Source: an uncultured Rhodospirillaceae bacterium (GTDB lineage: Bacteria; Pseudomonadota; Alphaproteobacteria; Rhodospirillales; UBA2165). Taken from it: a stretch of DNA of 9,719 bases. The position numbers and the translations under genes were made by a program. Within the stretch, counting starts at the first letter, position 1; each line of letters begins with the position of its first letter. The notes under the pieces are model-generated. The model was not told the origin of the DNA. It saw only the letters and a list, made by a program, of their open reading frames with translations, and did not search any database. Below are positions 1-5,927 of this stretch, piece by piece. The DNA lies in contig CAJXJM010000057.1 in NCBI GenBank assembly GCA_913054205.1, positions 1 through 9,719 of the forward strand, in the 5' to 3' direction.

Positions 1-293
1 TTGAAGATCTCGCGACCGATGGCGGCAGCAAAGTCATGTTTATAGATGCCCTGCGAGCAGGAGACGCCGAAGTCACCGACATTTTTGTTGTATTTTATTA
101 CAGCGCATTTCCCGGCGCCGAAGAAACCATGGAAAAAGCCGGCGTCAATCTCCACTACCTTGCCAATTGGTGGGATGTGCTGGAGCAAGCCGAACAGGGT
201 AAATATTTCTCAAACGAAGATATCCAAGGCGTGCGTGATTTCCTCGCCGATCCACTTGGCTGGTCAAAGGCTAACGGCGGACGTGCCGAATAG
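1..293 (+). CDS. pyrE: Orotate phosphoribosyltransferase, C-terminal part (5' end outside window)
   Basis: This is the 3' part of a gene for orotate phosphoribosyltransferase, a cytosolic enzyme of de novo pyrimidine synthesis that joins orotate to PRPP to give OMP. The open frame runs in from the window edge (first complete codon at base 3) to TAG at 291-293, so a Met at base 36 is internal. The first visible residues, EDLATDGGSK, are the PRPP-binding loop with its acidic pair. They are followed by a beta strand (VMFIDALRAGDAEV), another strand (DIFVVFYY), and the LHYLANWWDVL segment with the GWSKANGG tail that I recall from alphaproteobacterial PyrE proteins. About 96 residues are visible, roughly the last 40% of a usual ~230-aa protein. 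The family call is fairly firm. The stop lies only 5 bp from the stop of the convergent TPR gene. Confidence 0.85.
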   Translation, partial: EDLATDGGSKVMFIDALRAGDAEVTDIFVVFYYSAFPGAEETMEKAGVNLHYLANWWDVLEQAEQGKYFSNEDIQGVRDFLADPLGWSKANGGRAE

Positions 294-298
294 ATTAA

Positions 299-784
299 TT
301 AACTACCCCGAGCAGGACGCGTTGCTGCATAATCGGCAATAGCGCGTTTTAGCTCCGCTAATTCTTTGCAGCCAGACGAACAAAGCCGTTCAAGATGCGC
401 AAGATTAGAATTTGCTGCGGAGAAATTATTGAGCTTTAGATACATCTCGCCTTGATACTCAAGTGCGCCTTTATGGTTTGGATTGATATCGAGCGCTTCT
501 TTGTAAGATGCAGCCGCGAGCTTAAGATTACCTTTTTTGCGGTAGGAGAACCCGAGATAATTATAAGCATCGGCGTTTTTGGAATCTGACTTCAAGACCT
601 TGGTCATCAGCATAATAGCCTTGTTATATTTCGCGGCATATACAGCTTTCTTGCCAGCCGCAAAATCCTGCTTAGATGTATCGACGGTTTTAGTGTCGCC
701 GCCGCCCATAGCGAGCACTGGTGCCGAGGTAAGTGAAAAACTTAATAGCATCGCAGCAGCTATGGTAAATATTGCAGGTTTCAT
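299..784 (-). CDS. Small exported TPR protein (paralog A)
   Basis: This 161-residue protein has an N-terminal signal peptide (MKPAIFTIAAAMLLSFSLTSAPVLA, likely cut after Ala25) and is expected in the periplasm. After a Gly-rich start, residues about 40-130 form about three TPR-like helical pairs. The clearest is NADAYNYLGFSYRKKGNLKL with the following YKEALDINP (about 70-102). TPRs bind partner proteins or peptides; no enzyme motif is visible. A CSSGC pair (135-139) precedes a C-terminal helix ending near DYAATRPARGS. I chose the start at 784 because a GGAG Shine-Dalgarno sits about 8 nt upstream; an in-frame ATG at 811 lacks one and would bury the signal peptide. The protein is about four-fifths identical to the next gene upstream on this strand from residue 39 onward. 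Promoter block: see 824-848. Function unknown. Confidence 0.85.
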   Translation of the reverse strand: MKPAIFTIAAAMLLSFSLTSAPVLAMGGGDTKTVDTSKQDFAAGKKAVYAAKYNKAIMLMTKVLKSDSKNADAYNYLGFSYRKKGNLKLAAASYKEALDINPNHKGALEYQGEMYLKLNNFSAANSNLAHLERLCSSGCKELAELKRAIADYAATRPARGS

Positions 785-823
785 TGAAGTTCTCCAGATA
801 CGAACAGCCATTCTTATAGTGTA

Positions 824-848
824 AACGTCTTTAAAGAGAAAATCTTCC
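824..848 (-). promoter_or_regulatory. Candidate EcfG-type (general stress) promoter of TPR paralog A
   Basis: Read on the minus strand, GGAAG (848-844) is followed after exactly 16 nt by CGTT (827-824). The alphaproteobacterial general-stress sigma factor EcfG is known to use GGAAC-N16/17-CGTT, so only the fifth base of the -35 differs. The predicted transcript start near 817 gives a leader of about 33 nt, which fits the GGAG ribosome site at about 792. The same elements with the same spacing precede paralog B. The block 819-863 as a whole is conserved between the two, so shared ancestry alone could preserve the match. Confidence 0.5.
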
Positions 849-887
849 CCTATCGCGGTTTTTACTTTGAACGGGGTGCTGGAACAG

Positions 888-1400
888 CTAACTCCCTCTG
901 TTCGGGTGCGTTGCTGCGTAATCGGCGATCGCTCGTTTCAGTTCGGCCAACTCTTTGCAGCCATTGGAGCACAGCCGTTCAAGATGGAAGAGGTTAGATT
1001 TTGCGCGCGAAACATTACCAAGCTTCAGATACATCTCACCTTGATATTCCAGTGCGCCTTTGTGATCTGGATTGATGTCGAGTGCCTCCTTATAGGCGGA
1101 CGCCGCCAGCTTGAGATCGCCTTTTTTGCGAAAAGAAAAACCTAAATAGTTATAGGCATCGGCATTTTTTGAATTATCTTTCAGGACTTTGGCCATGAGT
1201 TCGATGGCTTTGTCATATTTCCCAGCGTAGACAGCCCGTACACCCGCATCAAAATTTATTTGCTCATCGGAAACAGGTTTGTCCACGTCATCATCTCCAC
1301 CACCTCCGCCCGCAGCATTGACTTGCCAAGCAGATATCGACAGAGCAAGGAGTAGTGTAATAATCAAAGTACAAAACCTGCGTTTCATTGAATACACCAT
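888..1400 (-). CDS. Small exported TPR protein (paralog B)
   Basis: This 170-residue protein is a tandem paralog of the gene at 299-784. It has a signal peptide (core CTLIITLLLALSISAWQVNA), then a GGGGG run and acidic stretch GDDDVD, then the same three TPR-like units (NADAYNYLGFSFRKKGDLKL at about 79-98, then YKEALDINPDHKGALEYQGE). The CSNGC pair and the DYAATHPNRGS tail are also shared. I chose the ATG at 1400 because AGGGAG lies 7 nt upstream and because the distance to the shared promoter block (33 nt) then equals that of paralog A (34 nt). The ATG at 1388 is an alternative; starts further out, up to 1610, run through the promoter and the neighbouring gene. Expected location is the periplasm. 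The role is unknown, though protein-protein interaction is likely. It is transcribed first, with its own promoter, and 103 bp separate it from paralog A. Confidence 0.83.
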   Translation of the reverse strand: MVYSMKRRFCTLIITLLLALSISAWQVNAAGGGGGDDDVDKPVSDEQINFDAGVRAVYAGKYDKAIELMAKVLKDNSKNADAYNYLGFSFRKKGDLKLAASAYKEALDINPDHKGALEYQGEMYLKLGNVSRAKSNLFHLERLCSNGCKELAELKRAIADYAATHPNRGS

Positions 1401-1438
1401 ATGCATTCTCCCTATGCAGATAACTTTCCTATTGTGTA

Positions 1439-1463
1439 AACGCCTTTGCAGCGAAAATCTTCC
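1439..1463 (-). promoter_or_regulatory. Candidate EcfG-type (general stress) promoter of TPR paralog B
   Basis: On the minus strand, GGAAG (1463-1459), 16 nt of spacer and CGTT (1442-1439) reproduce the arrangement upstream of paralog A. The predicted start near 1432 gives a 32-nt leader carrying AGGGAG. The surrounding block 1434-1480 matches 819-863 with about five substitutions and one single-base indel, clearly closer than random non-coding DNA. The site lies in the 118-bp divergent region shared with the substrate-binding protein gene, where I see no convincing sigma-70 promoter for the rightward gene. Confidence 0.5.
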
Positions 1464-1518
1464 CCCTATCACGGTTTTTTTAAATTGAGTTGTCGGCAAG
1501 AGCAGGTACAGTCGCATC

Positions 1519-3177
1519 ATGAAACGACTTCTAATCACAATAATAGCGGGTCTGGTGATTGCTTTCACCAGTCTTGCCGAGGCAAAGGAACGCCTCGTCA
1601 TTGGTATCACGCAATTCCCGTCGACCTTTCATCCCAATATCGATTCCATGCTGGCGAAGACCTATATTTTGTCGGCAACTCGGCGGCCGTTCACCGTACA
1701 GGACCCGAGTTGGCAGTTAAAATGCATGCTCTGCACAAAACTACCGACCATTGAGAATGGCCTCGCCAAGCCTGAGACCGCGCCCAACGGTAAAAAAGGC
1801 ATCGCCGTTACGTATACCATCCAGCCAAATGCAAATTGGGGCGATGGCCGTCCGGTTTCCTCCAAAGACGTCATCTTTACCTGGAAAGTGGGTCGCCATC
1901 CAAAAAGCGGTGTGAGCGGGCTGGAATTCTATCGCCGTGCCTACAAAGTCGATGCCATTGATGAAAAAACCTTCACGCTGCATTTCGACAAGCTGACATT
2001 TGCCTATAACGATATAAACGGTTTCGAAGTACTGCCCGCGCATCTCGACGAAGAAATATTCGATAAAGCGCCCGCCGAATACCGCAACCGCACCAGATTT
2101 GATACCGACACGACCAACAAAGGGCTGTATTTTGGTCCCTACCGGATCAGCGAAGTAAGGTCTGGCGCGCATGTTGTGCTGGTGCCGAACGAAACCTGGT
2201 GGGGCAAAAAACCGCACTTCAAACAAGTTGTTATACGCGTGATTGGTAACACCGCTGCGCTCGAAGCAAATTTGTTGTCAGGCGCAATCGATATGATCTC
2301 TGGCGATCTCGGCATTACCATCGATCAGGCGTTGGCCTTCGGCAAACGTCACGGCAAGAAATTCAACATGATTTACAAATCGGGCCTGATCTACGAGCAT
2401 ATTGATCTCAATCTTGACAACCCTTTGCTCAAAGATAAACGCGTACGCGAAGCGCTGATCCGCGGCATCGACCGTCAAGCGATCTCAAGTCAGTTGTTTG
2501 ACGGCCGCCAACCGGTCGCCGACACCAACATCAATCCGCTCGATTGGATTTATACAAAAAACACGCCGATCTATAGCTTCGATCTCAAGGCCGCTGGCAA
2601 GCTTCTGGACCAGGCCGGCTGGTCGATTAAAAAACGCGGCATTCGCTACAATGCCAAGGGTGACAAACTTTCATTTGAGCTGATGACGACAGCGGGCAAT
2701 CGAACCCGCGAATTGGTTGAGCAGGTCTTGCAAAGCCAATGGAAGCAGCTCGGAGTCGAAATCCGAATCCGCAACCAACCCGCCCGGGTTTTCTTTGGCC
2801 AGACCGTCACTCAGCGAAAATACACAGGTCTTGCGATGTTTGCCTGGCTCAGCGCGCCTGAAAGCGTGCCGCGCTCAACGCTTCATTCGGCCCATATTCC
2901 GACCAAGGAAAACAACTGGGGCGGACAAAATTACACCGGTTTTAAAAATGCTGAGATGGATACACTGCTCGAGCAAATTGAAGTCGAATTGGATCGAACA
3001 AAACGCGAAAAGCTCTGGCATCGCTTCCAACAAATATATGCGACAGAGTTGCCCGTAATTCCGCTCTACTTCCGTGCCAATTCTTACATTTTGCCAAAAT
3101 GGCTGACCGGCGTAACACCAACCGGGCATCAAGGCACGACCACTTTGTGGATCGAAAACTGGGGCGTTAAGAAGTAG
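1519..3177 (+). CDS. ABC transporter periplasmic substrate-binding protein, peptide/nickel (SBP_bac_5) family
   Basis: This 552-residue exported protein captures a solute in the periplasm and hands it to an ABC permease. A signal peptide (KRLLITIIAGLVIAFTSLAEA) is followed by ITQFPSTFHPNIDSM, a typical mature start for this family. Then come TYTIQPNANWGDGRPVSSKDVIFTW split around residues 98-122 (the conserved 'W.DG.P....DV.F.' signature), YFGPYRISE in the middle, and KDKRVREALIRGIDR (family signature for the second lobe). The C-terminal lobe ends in LPVIPLYFRANSYILP. Length is usual for peptide binders (about 520-600). A CxxC at residues 69-72 is visible. There is no lipobox. The Shine-Dalgarno is weak (AGGT about 11 nt upstream). 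No permease or ATPase gene is adjacent; the only ABC ATPase in the window is at 8824. The substrate cannot be read from the sequence; peptides are one possibility. Confidence 0.88.
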   Translation: MKRLLITIIAGLVIAFTSLAEAKERLVIGITQFPSTFHPNIDSMLAKTYILSATRRPFTVQDPSWQLKCMLCTKLPTIENGLAKPETAPNGKKGIAVTYTIQPNANWGDGRPVSSKDVIFTWKVGRHPKSGVSGLEFYRRAYKVDAIDEKTFTLHFDKLTFAYNDINGFEVLPAHLDEEIFDKAPAEYRNRTRFDTDTTNKGLYFGPYRISEVRSGAHVVLVPNETWWGKKPHFKQVVIRVIGNTAALEANLLSGAIDMISGDLGITIDQALAFGKRHGKKFNMIYKSGLIYEHIDLNLDNPLLKDKRVREALIRGIDRQAISSQLFDGRQPVADTNINPLDWIYTKNTPIYSFDLKAAGKLLDQAGWSIKKRGIRYNAKGDKLSFELMTTAGNRTRELVEQVLQSQWKQLGVEIRIRNQPARVFFGQTVTQRKYTGLAMFAWLSAPESVPRSTLHSAHIPTKENNWGGQNYTGFKNAEMDTLLEQIEVELDRTKREKLWHRFQQIYATELPVIPLYFRANSYILPKWLTGVTPTGHQGTTTLWIENWGVKK

Positions 3178-3180
3178 CGC

Positions 3181-4413
3181 CTATTCAGAAACCTGATTTG
3201 CTTGGCGCTTTTGCACACGAGGCTGAGTGAACACCGGGAAATAGAGGACGCTGAAAAGCCCATAGCCAAACGTCCAGGCAATGCCGGAAATCCAAATAGC
3301 CGTGAGATTTAGATCATTGAGGAACGGCGCTCCTACTCGCGTAAGTGCAGCTATCGTAATTAAAATGAAAACGACCGTCGTTGCGGGCGTGGAAACCAAC
3401 TCTCGCCCAGTATGGCCGAGCGATGCCCGCGTCATAACGGCAACAATCATGGTGCCGAACCCACCAGCAGTAAGCGCGTGGATCGCCGCAGAATCTGGAA
3501 CGTTGTCGGTTAACCCAGATGCGCCAATCAATAAAAGCGCCACGACGAGCCAGGCGTAGCCCAAATGCAGTACCCACATCAAAGGTTCAGCGAAAATCGC
3601 CCAACCTTTCCAGCGCAACAATCGAACCCCGTGTAGCCCTCCGGCAATGAGCGCCAGCCAAGAGGTCACTTGAATATCCGGCATTAAGACTTGAGCGATA
3701 ACAAAAACAATAAGCGCCGCCAGAGCCACACCGTCAAATCGTCCCATAGGTTCCGGCAAGACATCGCTACCACTTTTTACCAGCCAGTTGCGGGTAAAGC
3801 TTGGCACAACGCGCCCGCCAATCACAGCAACCAGAATGGCCAAAATGAAGGTCGATAGCCGAATACCCATATCTGCTGTTTCGACGAGGCCGCTAATTTC
3901 AAAATGCACCAACCAATTGCCTAAAGTGAAAAACGAAATCAGGACAAGCACAGGCAGGTTTCGCCAGTTATTACCGGAGATTAGTTCGCGCGCGATCATC
4001 AATGCGAGCATGGTCAAAAAAGATAAGTCCAACACTGCCGCCGCTAATGGCCCAATCCAGGCAATCGTCAAAAATCCAACCCGGCCAGCAATCCACATCG
4101 CAACGAGCACAGCCAACCGCCAGCCACTCACCGGCAAGCGACCTGTCCAATTCGGAATGGCAGTCAGAATGAAGCCGGCAATCGCAGCGCCAGCGAACCC
4201 AAACAGCATTTCATGTTGATGCCAAAGCAGTCCATCAAAGCCTTCGGGTAGAACCAGAACACCAGCAAAGCTCAACAGCCAAAACGGCACAGCCAGAGTT
4301 GCCCAAAGTCCCGCCGACATAAAAAAGGGACGAAAACTATGTTGCAGGATGGTTGGGCCCTCATCGGCTTTACGTTTAATCTCGGCTATGCGCTCGTGCG
4401 GCTTTTCTGACAT
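3181..4413 (-). CDS. NnrS family membrane protein
   Basis: This 410-residue polytopic inner-membrane protein has about 12 hydrophobic segments. Family landmarks are in order: FRPFF (28-31 region), WHQHEMLFGF with two His (64-73), PNWTGRLP (87-94), GRVVPSFTRN (200-209), LHLGYAW with His283, HALTAGGFG with His312, and MTRASLGHTGR with His334. NnrS proteins contain heme and copper and have been tied to resistance to nitric oxide stress in denitrifiers and pathogens; the conserved His residues are the likely metal ligands. Length matches the family (~400). The start codon lies 9 nt after the stop of the upstream hydrolase gene, so the two probably share a transcript. The ribosome site is poor, which suggests coupling. 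No denitrification genes or NnrR-type regulator are visible. The 3' end is 3 bp from the convergent binding-protein gene, leaving no room for a separate terminator. Confidence 0.9.
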   Translation of the reverse strand: MSEKPHERIAEIKRKADEGPTILQHSFRPFFMSAGLWATLAVPFWLLSFAGVLVLPEGFDGLLWHQHEMLFGFAGAAIAGFILTAIPNWTGRLPVSGWRLAVLVAMWIAGRVGFLTIAWIGPLAAAVLDLSFLTMLALMIARELISGNNWRNLPVLVLISFFTLGNWLVHFEISGLVETADMGIRLSTFILAILVAVIGGRVVPSFTRNWLVKSGSDVLPEPMGRFDGVALAALIVFVIAQVLMPDIQVTSWLALIAGGLHGVRLLRWKGWAIFAEPLMWVLHLGYAWLVVALLLIGASGLTDNVPDSAAIHALTAGGFGTMIVAVMTRASLGHTGRELVSTPATTVVFILITIAALTRVGAPFLNDLNLTAIWISGIAWTFGYGLFSVLYFPVFTQPRVQKRQANQVSE

Positions 4414-4422
4414 GTTTTTATT

Positions 4423-5234
4423 TTATTCCGATAGTAAAAATTCAGTTATCTTTTGTGATGCGGCGAGGTCTTGCGCTAAGAAAAAATGTCCGCCTTCGAA
4501 ATAGGCCAGCTCAGCACCCGGAATTCGTTTTGCAAGATTTTCGACGACTTGGGGCTCAGCCTGTCCGTCATAACGCCCGCCGCAGACCAATACCGGCATT
4601 GTTAAATCCACTACCCTGTCAAAGGTATCGTGTTCCGCGCGCGCTTCAAGCTGACGCCTTGAGCCCATCGCCTTGCCCGGATCATCTTTGGCGAAATTTG
4701 CCGTCTCTAGCGCCTTATCAAAAAGCTCCTGGAATTTTTCAGGATTGTCCTGCTGCCATTGCTCGTTCAGGCGCGTGTCATTTTTTGACATTCGAAATTT
4801 TATTTTTTCTTCAAGCGGCATGTCCTGTAATTCGTGAAGCGGATAGGATGATCCGCCCGCGCCTCCGGTGGAAGTGCAGCCAAGCACGAGCTTTTTAACG
4901 CGGCCCGGATGCCGAATGGCGAGTTCCTGAGCGACCATGCCGCCAAAAGAAATTCCCATAACAAAACAACTGTCCCAGCCAACAACATCCAGCAGATTTG
5001 CGGCATCTTCGCAGTATTGTGCCATGCTGTAGAGAGCGTCAGGCTTATCGGTCTGCGCGAGCCCGCGCTGATCATAGCTGAGCGTTTCAAAATGATCTGG
5101 AAAACTTGAGGTTAAGGCATTCTGAGGACGTCTTAGATCACCGCCGGTTCCACTGATATATAGGAGCCGCTGCCGCTTATGCCATAAAAAATTTTGATAT
5201 CACTGCAAGCTGCAAAGGTGCCATCGAACCCCAT
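4423..5234 (-). pseudogene. Alpha/beta hydrolase, frameshifted near the N-terminus
   Basis: The gene encodes an alpha/beta-hydrolase-fold protein of the group carrying ISGTGGDLR and YDQRGLGQ motifs. Catalytic residues are all present in the long frame: nucleophile Ser in GISFGG, acid Asp in GGRYDG, and His in EGGHFF. That frame is open only back to a stop (TGA) at 5202-5200 and has no good start before the hydrolase core; its first ATG (5025) would lose the first beta strands and the oxyanion loop. Starting at ATG 5234, with GGAGGG 4 nt upstream, another frame reads a typical beginning (SDIKIFYGISGSG). Family proteins continue this with QRLLYISGTGG, which here lies in the other frame. The break falls at about 5166-5174 inside an AGCGGCAGCGGC direct repeat, consistent with a 1- or 7-nt slippage deletion. 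Repaired, the product would be about 272 aa, the usual family length. It could also be a sequencing error. The substrate is unknown. Confidence 0.75.
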
Positions 5235-5237
5235 AAA

Positions 5238-5272
5238 TCCCTCCAAATAAAAAATATAACAATTTGGAGGGA
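5238..5272. repeat. 11-bp perfect inverted repeat over the hydrolase ribosome binding site
   Basis: The arms TCCCTCCAAAT (5238-5248) and ATTTGGAGGGA (5262-5272) are perfectly complementary around a 13-nt A/T-rich loop. In the leftward transcript the arm nearer the gene contains the GGAGGG Shine-Dalgarno of the hydrolase, only 4 nt before its ATG at 5234. It could act as an operator (a TATATT-like -10 lies in the loop) or as an RNA hairpin hiding the ribosome site. It does not look like an intrinsic terminator for the upstream gene because no T-run follows it. A shorter palindrome, GAGGTTACCTC (5271-5281), abuts it. Confidence 0.6.
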
Positions 5273-5283
5273 GGTTACCTCAA

Positions 5284-5739
5284 CTATTTCCCTTTCGAAA
5301 GACGGCGGCAACCTCGCCGGGTAAACATACGTGCTTCAGAACTACTAACCTTGCCTGTGCCTTGTGCAACCAGCATGTTTTGTAGTTTCACATTTTTTAT
5401 AACTCTATAGGCAATTGGCCAGAGTTTGAGCCGAATTTTAGCTAATGGTAATCTGCCCTTGCGATCCAATTGATATCTATCAGAGACCAAATTTCGGGTA
5501 ATTTGAGCCCGAATTCTGGGTGCGATGCCACAGACATATCTCGCTGACTCTACATCTTTGAGATCAAGATAAACAGAAATCGGCAGCTGACCTGTTTTTT
5601 TGCCGCCGTCTTCAATCACATTGACCATGAAGGGGGACAGATGCACTCGTTCACTCGCCGAGGCTTTACCAAAAGAAAAGCCTAGCGTGCCTGACGACAC
5701 CAACACTGCTATCAAACCAAATTTGAGAAATCTATTCAT
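5284..5739 (-). CDS. Small exported protein of unknown function
   Basis: This 151-residue protein is not one I recognise. It begins with a clear signal peptide (KFGLIAVLVSSGTLGFSFGKASA, probable cleavage after Ala28), so a periplasmic location is likely. The mature ~120 residues are basic. They start with a strand-like segment LSPFMVNVIEDGG, followed by GQLPISVYLDLKD and a helix-like ARYVCGIAPRIRAQITRNL. That order is faintly like the FliL-type periplasmic fold, but the resemblance is too weak for a call. Two Cys (70 and 144) could form a disulfide. The C-terminus is strongly basic (RRGCRRLSKGK). A GGAA-type ribosome site lies about 5 nt before the ATG, and a good sigma-70-like promoter lies upstream (5772-5800). 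It is transcribed toward the hydrolase gene with 49 bp between them and divergently from the acyltransferase fusion. Confidence 0.75.
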   Translation of the reverse strand: MNRFLKFGLIAVLVSSGTLGFSFGKASASERVHLSPFMVNVIEDGGKKTGQLPISVYLDLKDVESARYVCGIAPRIRAQITRNLVSDRYQLDRKGRLPLAKIRLKLWPIAYRVIKNVKLQNMLVAQGTGKVSSSEARMFTRRGCRRLSKGK

Positions 5740-5771
5740 TGTTTTCCACGCTATTTAATTTTGATTATTGA

Positions 5772-5800
5772 ATTATACAGACTCGTCTACACTCTATAAA
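5772..5800 (-). promoter_or_regulatory. Sigma-70-like promoter of the small exported protein gene
   Basis: On the minus strand a perfect -10 TATAAT (5777-5772) lies 17 nt downstream of TTTATA (5800-5795), which matches the -35 consensus TTGACA at four of six positions. The predicted start near 5765 leaves a leader of about 25 nt before the ATG at 5739. This is the best housekeeping-type promoter I can see in the window. Confidence 0.6.
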
Positions 5801-5865
5801 TTGATTTTTTGCCGACCGAATTCAATATATGTGCAGTAATTATGGCAAAAGAATGATCAGTAATC

Positions 5866-5881
5866 TGTGACCAATGTCACC
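5866..5881. promoter_or_regulatory. CRP/FNR-family operator-like palindrome
   Basis: TGTGACCAATGTCACC matches the CRP consensus TGTGA-N6-TCACA at nine of ten specified positions, with GTGAC/GTCAC as perfect arms. Its centre is about 54 nt before the ATG of the acyltransferase fusion. A TAGAAA hexamer at 5904-5909 would give a start near 5916, putting the operator close to -42, the usual position for activation by this family. The activator's identity and ligand cannot be told from the site, and alphaproteobacterial CRP/FNR members differ in preference. Confidence 0.5.
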
Positions 5882-5927
5882 ACAATGCTGCATAGCGAAA
5901 GACTAGAAATTAGAGTAGTTTTAGTCA

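Larger units (their letters stand above)
299..1481 (-). repeat. Tandem duplication of promoter plus TPR gene
   Basis: Two units lie head to tail on the minus strand: unit B from about 1481 to 888, unit A from about 864 to 299. Each holds a ~45-bp conserved upstream block followed at the same distance by a ~165-codon gene. The protein copies agree at about four of five residues after the signal peptide. The signal peptides and 5' leaders have diverged. This is an old tandem gene duplication that carried its promoter along; it has no mobile-element features at its ends. Confidence 0.8.

Noticed and set aside
296..304. TTAATTAA palindrome between pyrE and TPR paralog A
   Set aside because: It is short, A/T-only and explained by back-to-back stop codons; no evidence for a site.
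785..811. Start of TPR paralog A at 811
   Set aside because: It adds nine residues before a normal signal peptide and reads over the GGAG ribosome site that serves the start at 784.
1389..1610. N-terminal extension of TPR paralog B starting at 1610
   Set aside because: It would run through the conserved promoter block and into the start of the binding-protein gene, and would bury the signal peptide. The start at 1400 has AGGGAG 7 nt upstream.
1741..2226. 161-codon minus-strand open frame inside the binding-protein gene
   Set aside because: It is antisense to a well-supported gene, has no recognisable domain and no ribosome site; it is a codon-bias shadow.
3788..4219. 143-codon plus-strand open frame inside the NnrS gene
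   Set aside because: It is antisense to a gene with clear family motifs; its composition shows no protein-like pattern.
4455..4898. 147-codon plus-strand open frame inside the hydrolase gene
   Set aside because: It is antisense to the segment encoding the hydrolase catalytic core and has no start signal or domain of its own.
5185..5195. Programmed -1 frameshift at the A4T6 run in the hydrolase N-terminus
   Set aside because: A -1 slip would reach the right frame, but it would replace the conserved YGISGSG part with LWHKR. The family-like sequence continues in the first frame past the run, so the break lies later, at the GGCAGC repeat.
5222..5224. Hydrolase start at ATG 5224 (reading MAPLQLA)
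   Set aside because: The beginning resembles some family members, but it would need a second frameshift to reach IKIFYG, and the ribosome site is 14 nt away. ATG 5234 needs only one break.
5238..5272. Intrinsic terminator of the small exported protein gene
   Set aside because: The hairpin is strong, but in the leftward direction it is followed by TTTATG and the hydrolase start, without a T-run; on the other strand no gene ends there.
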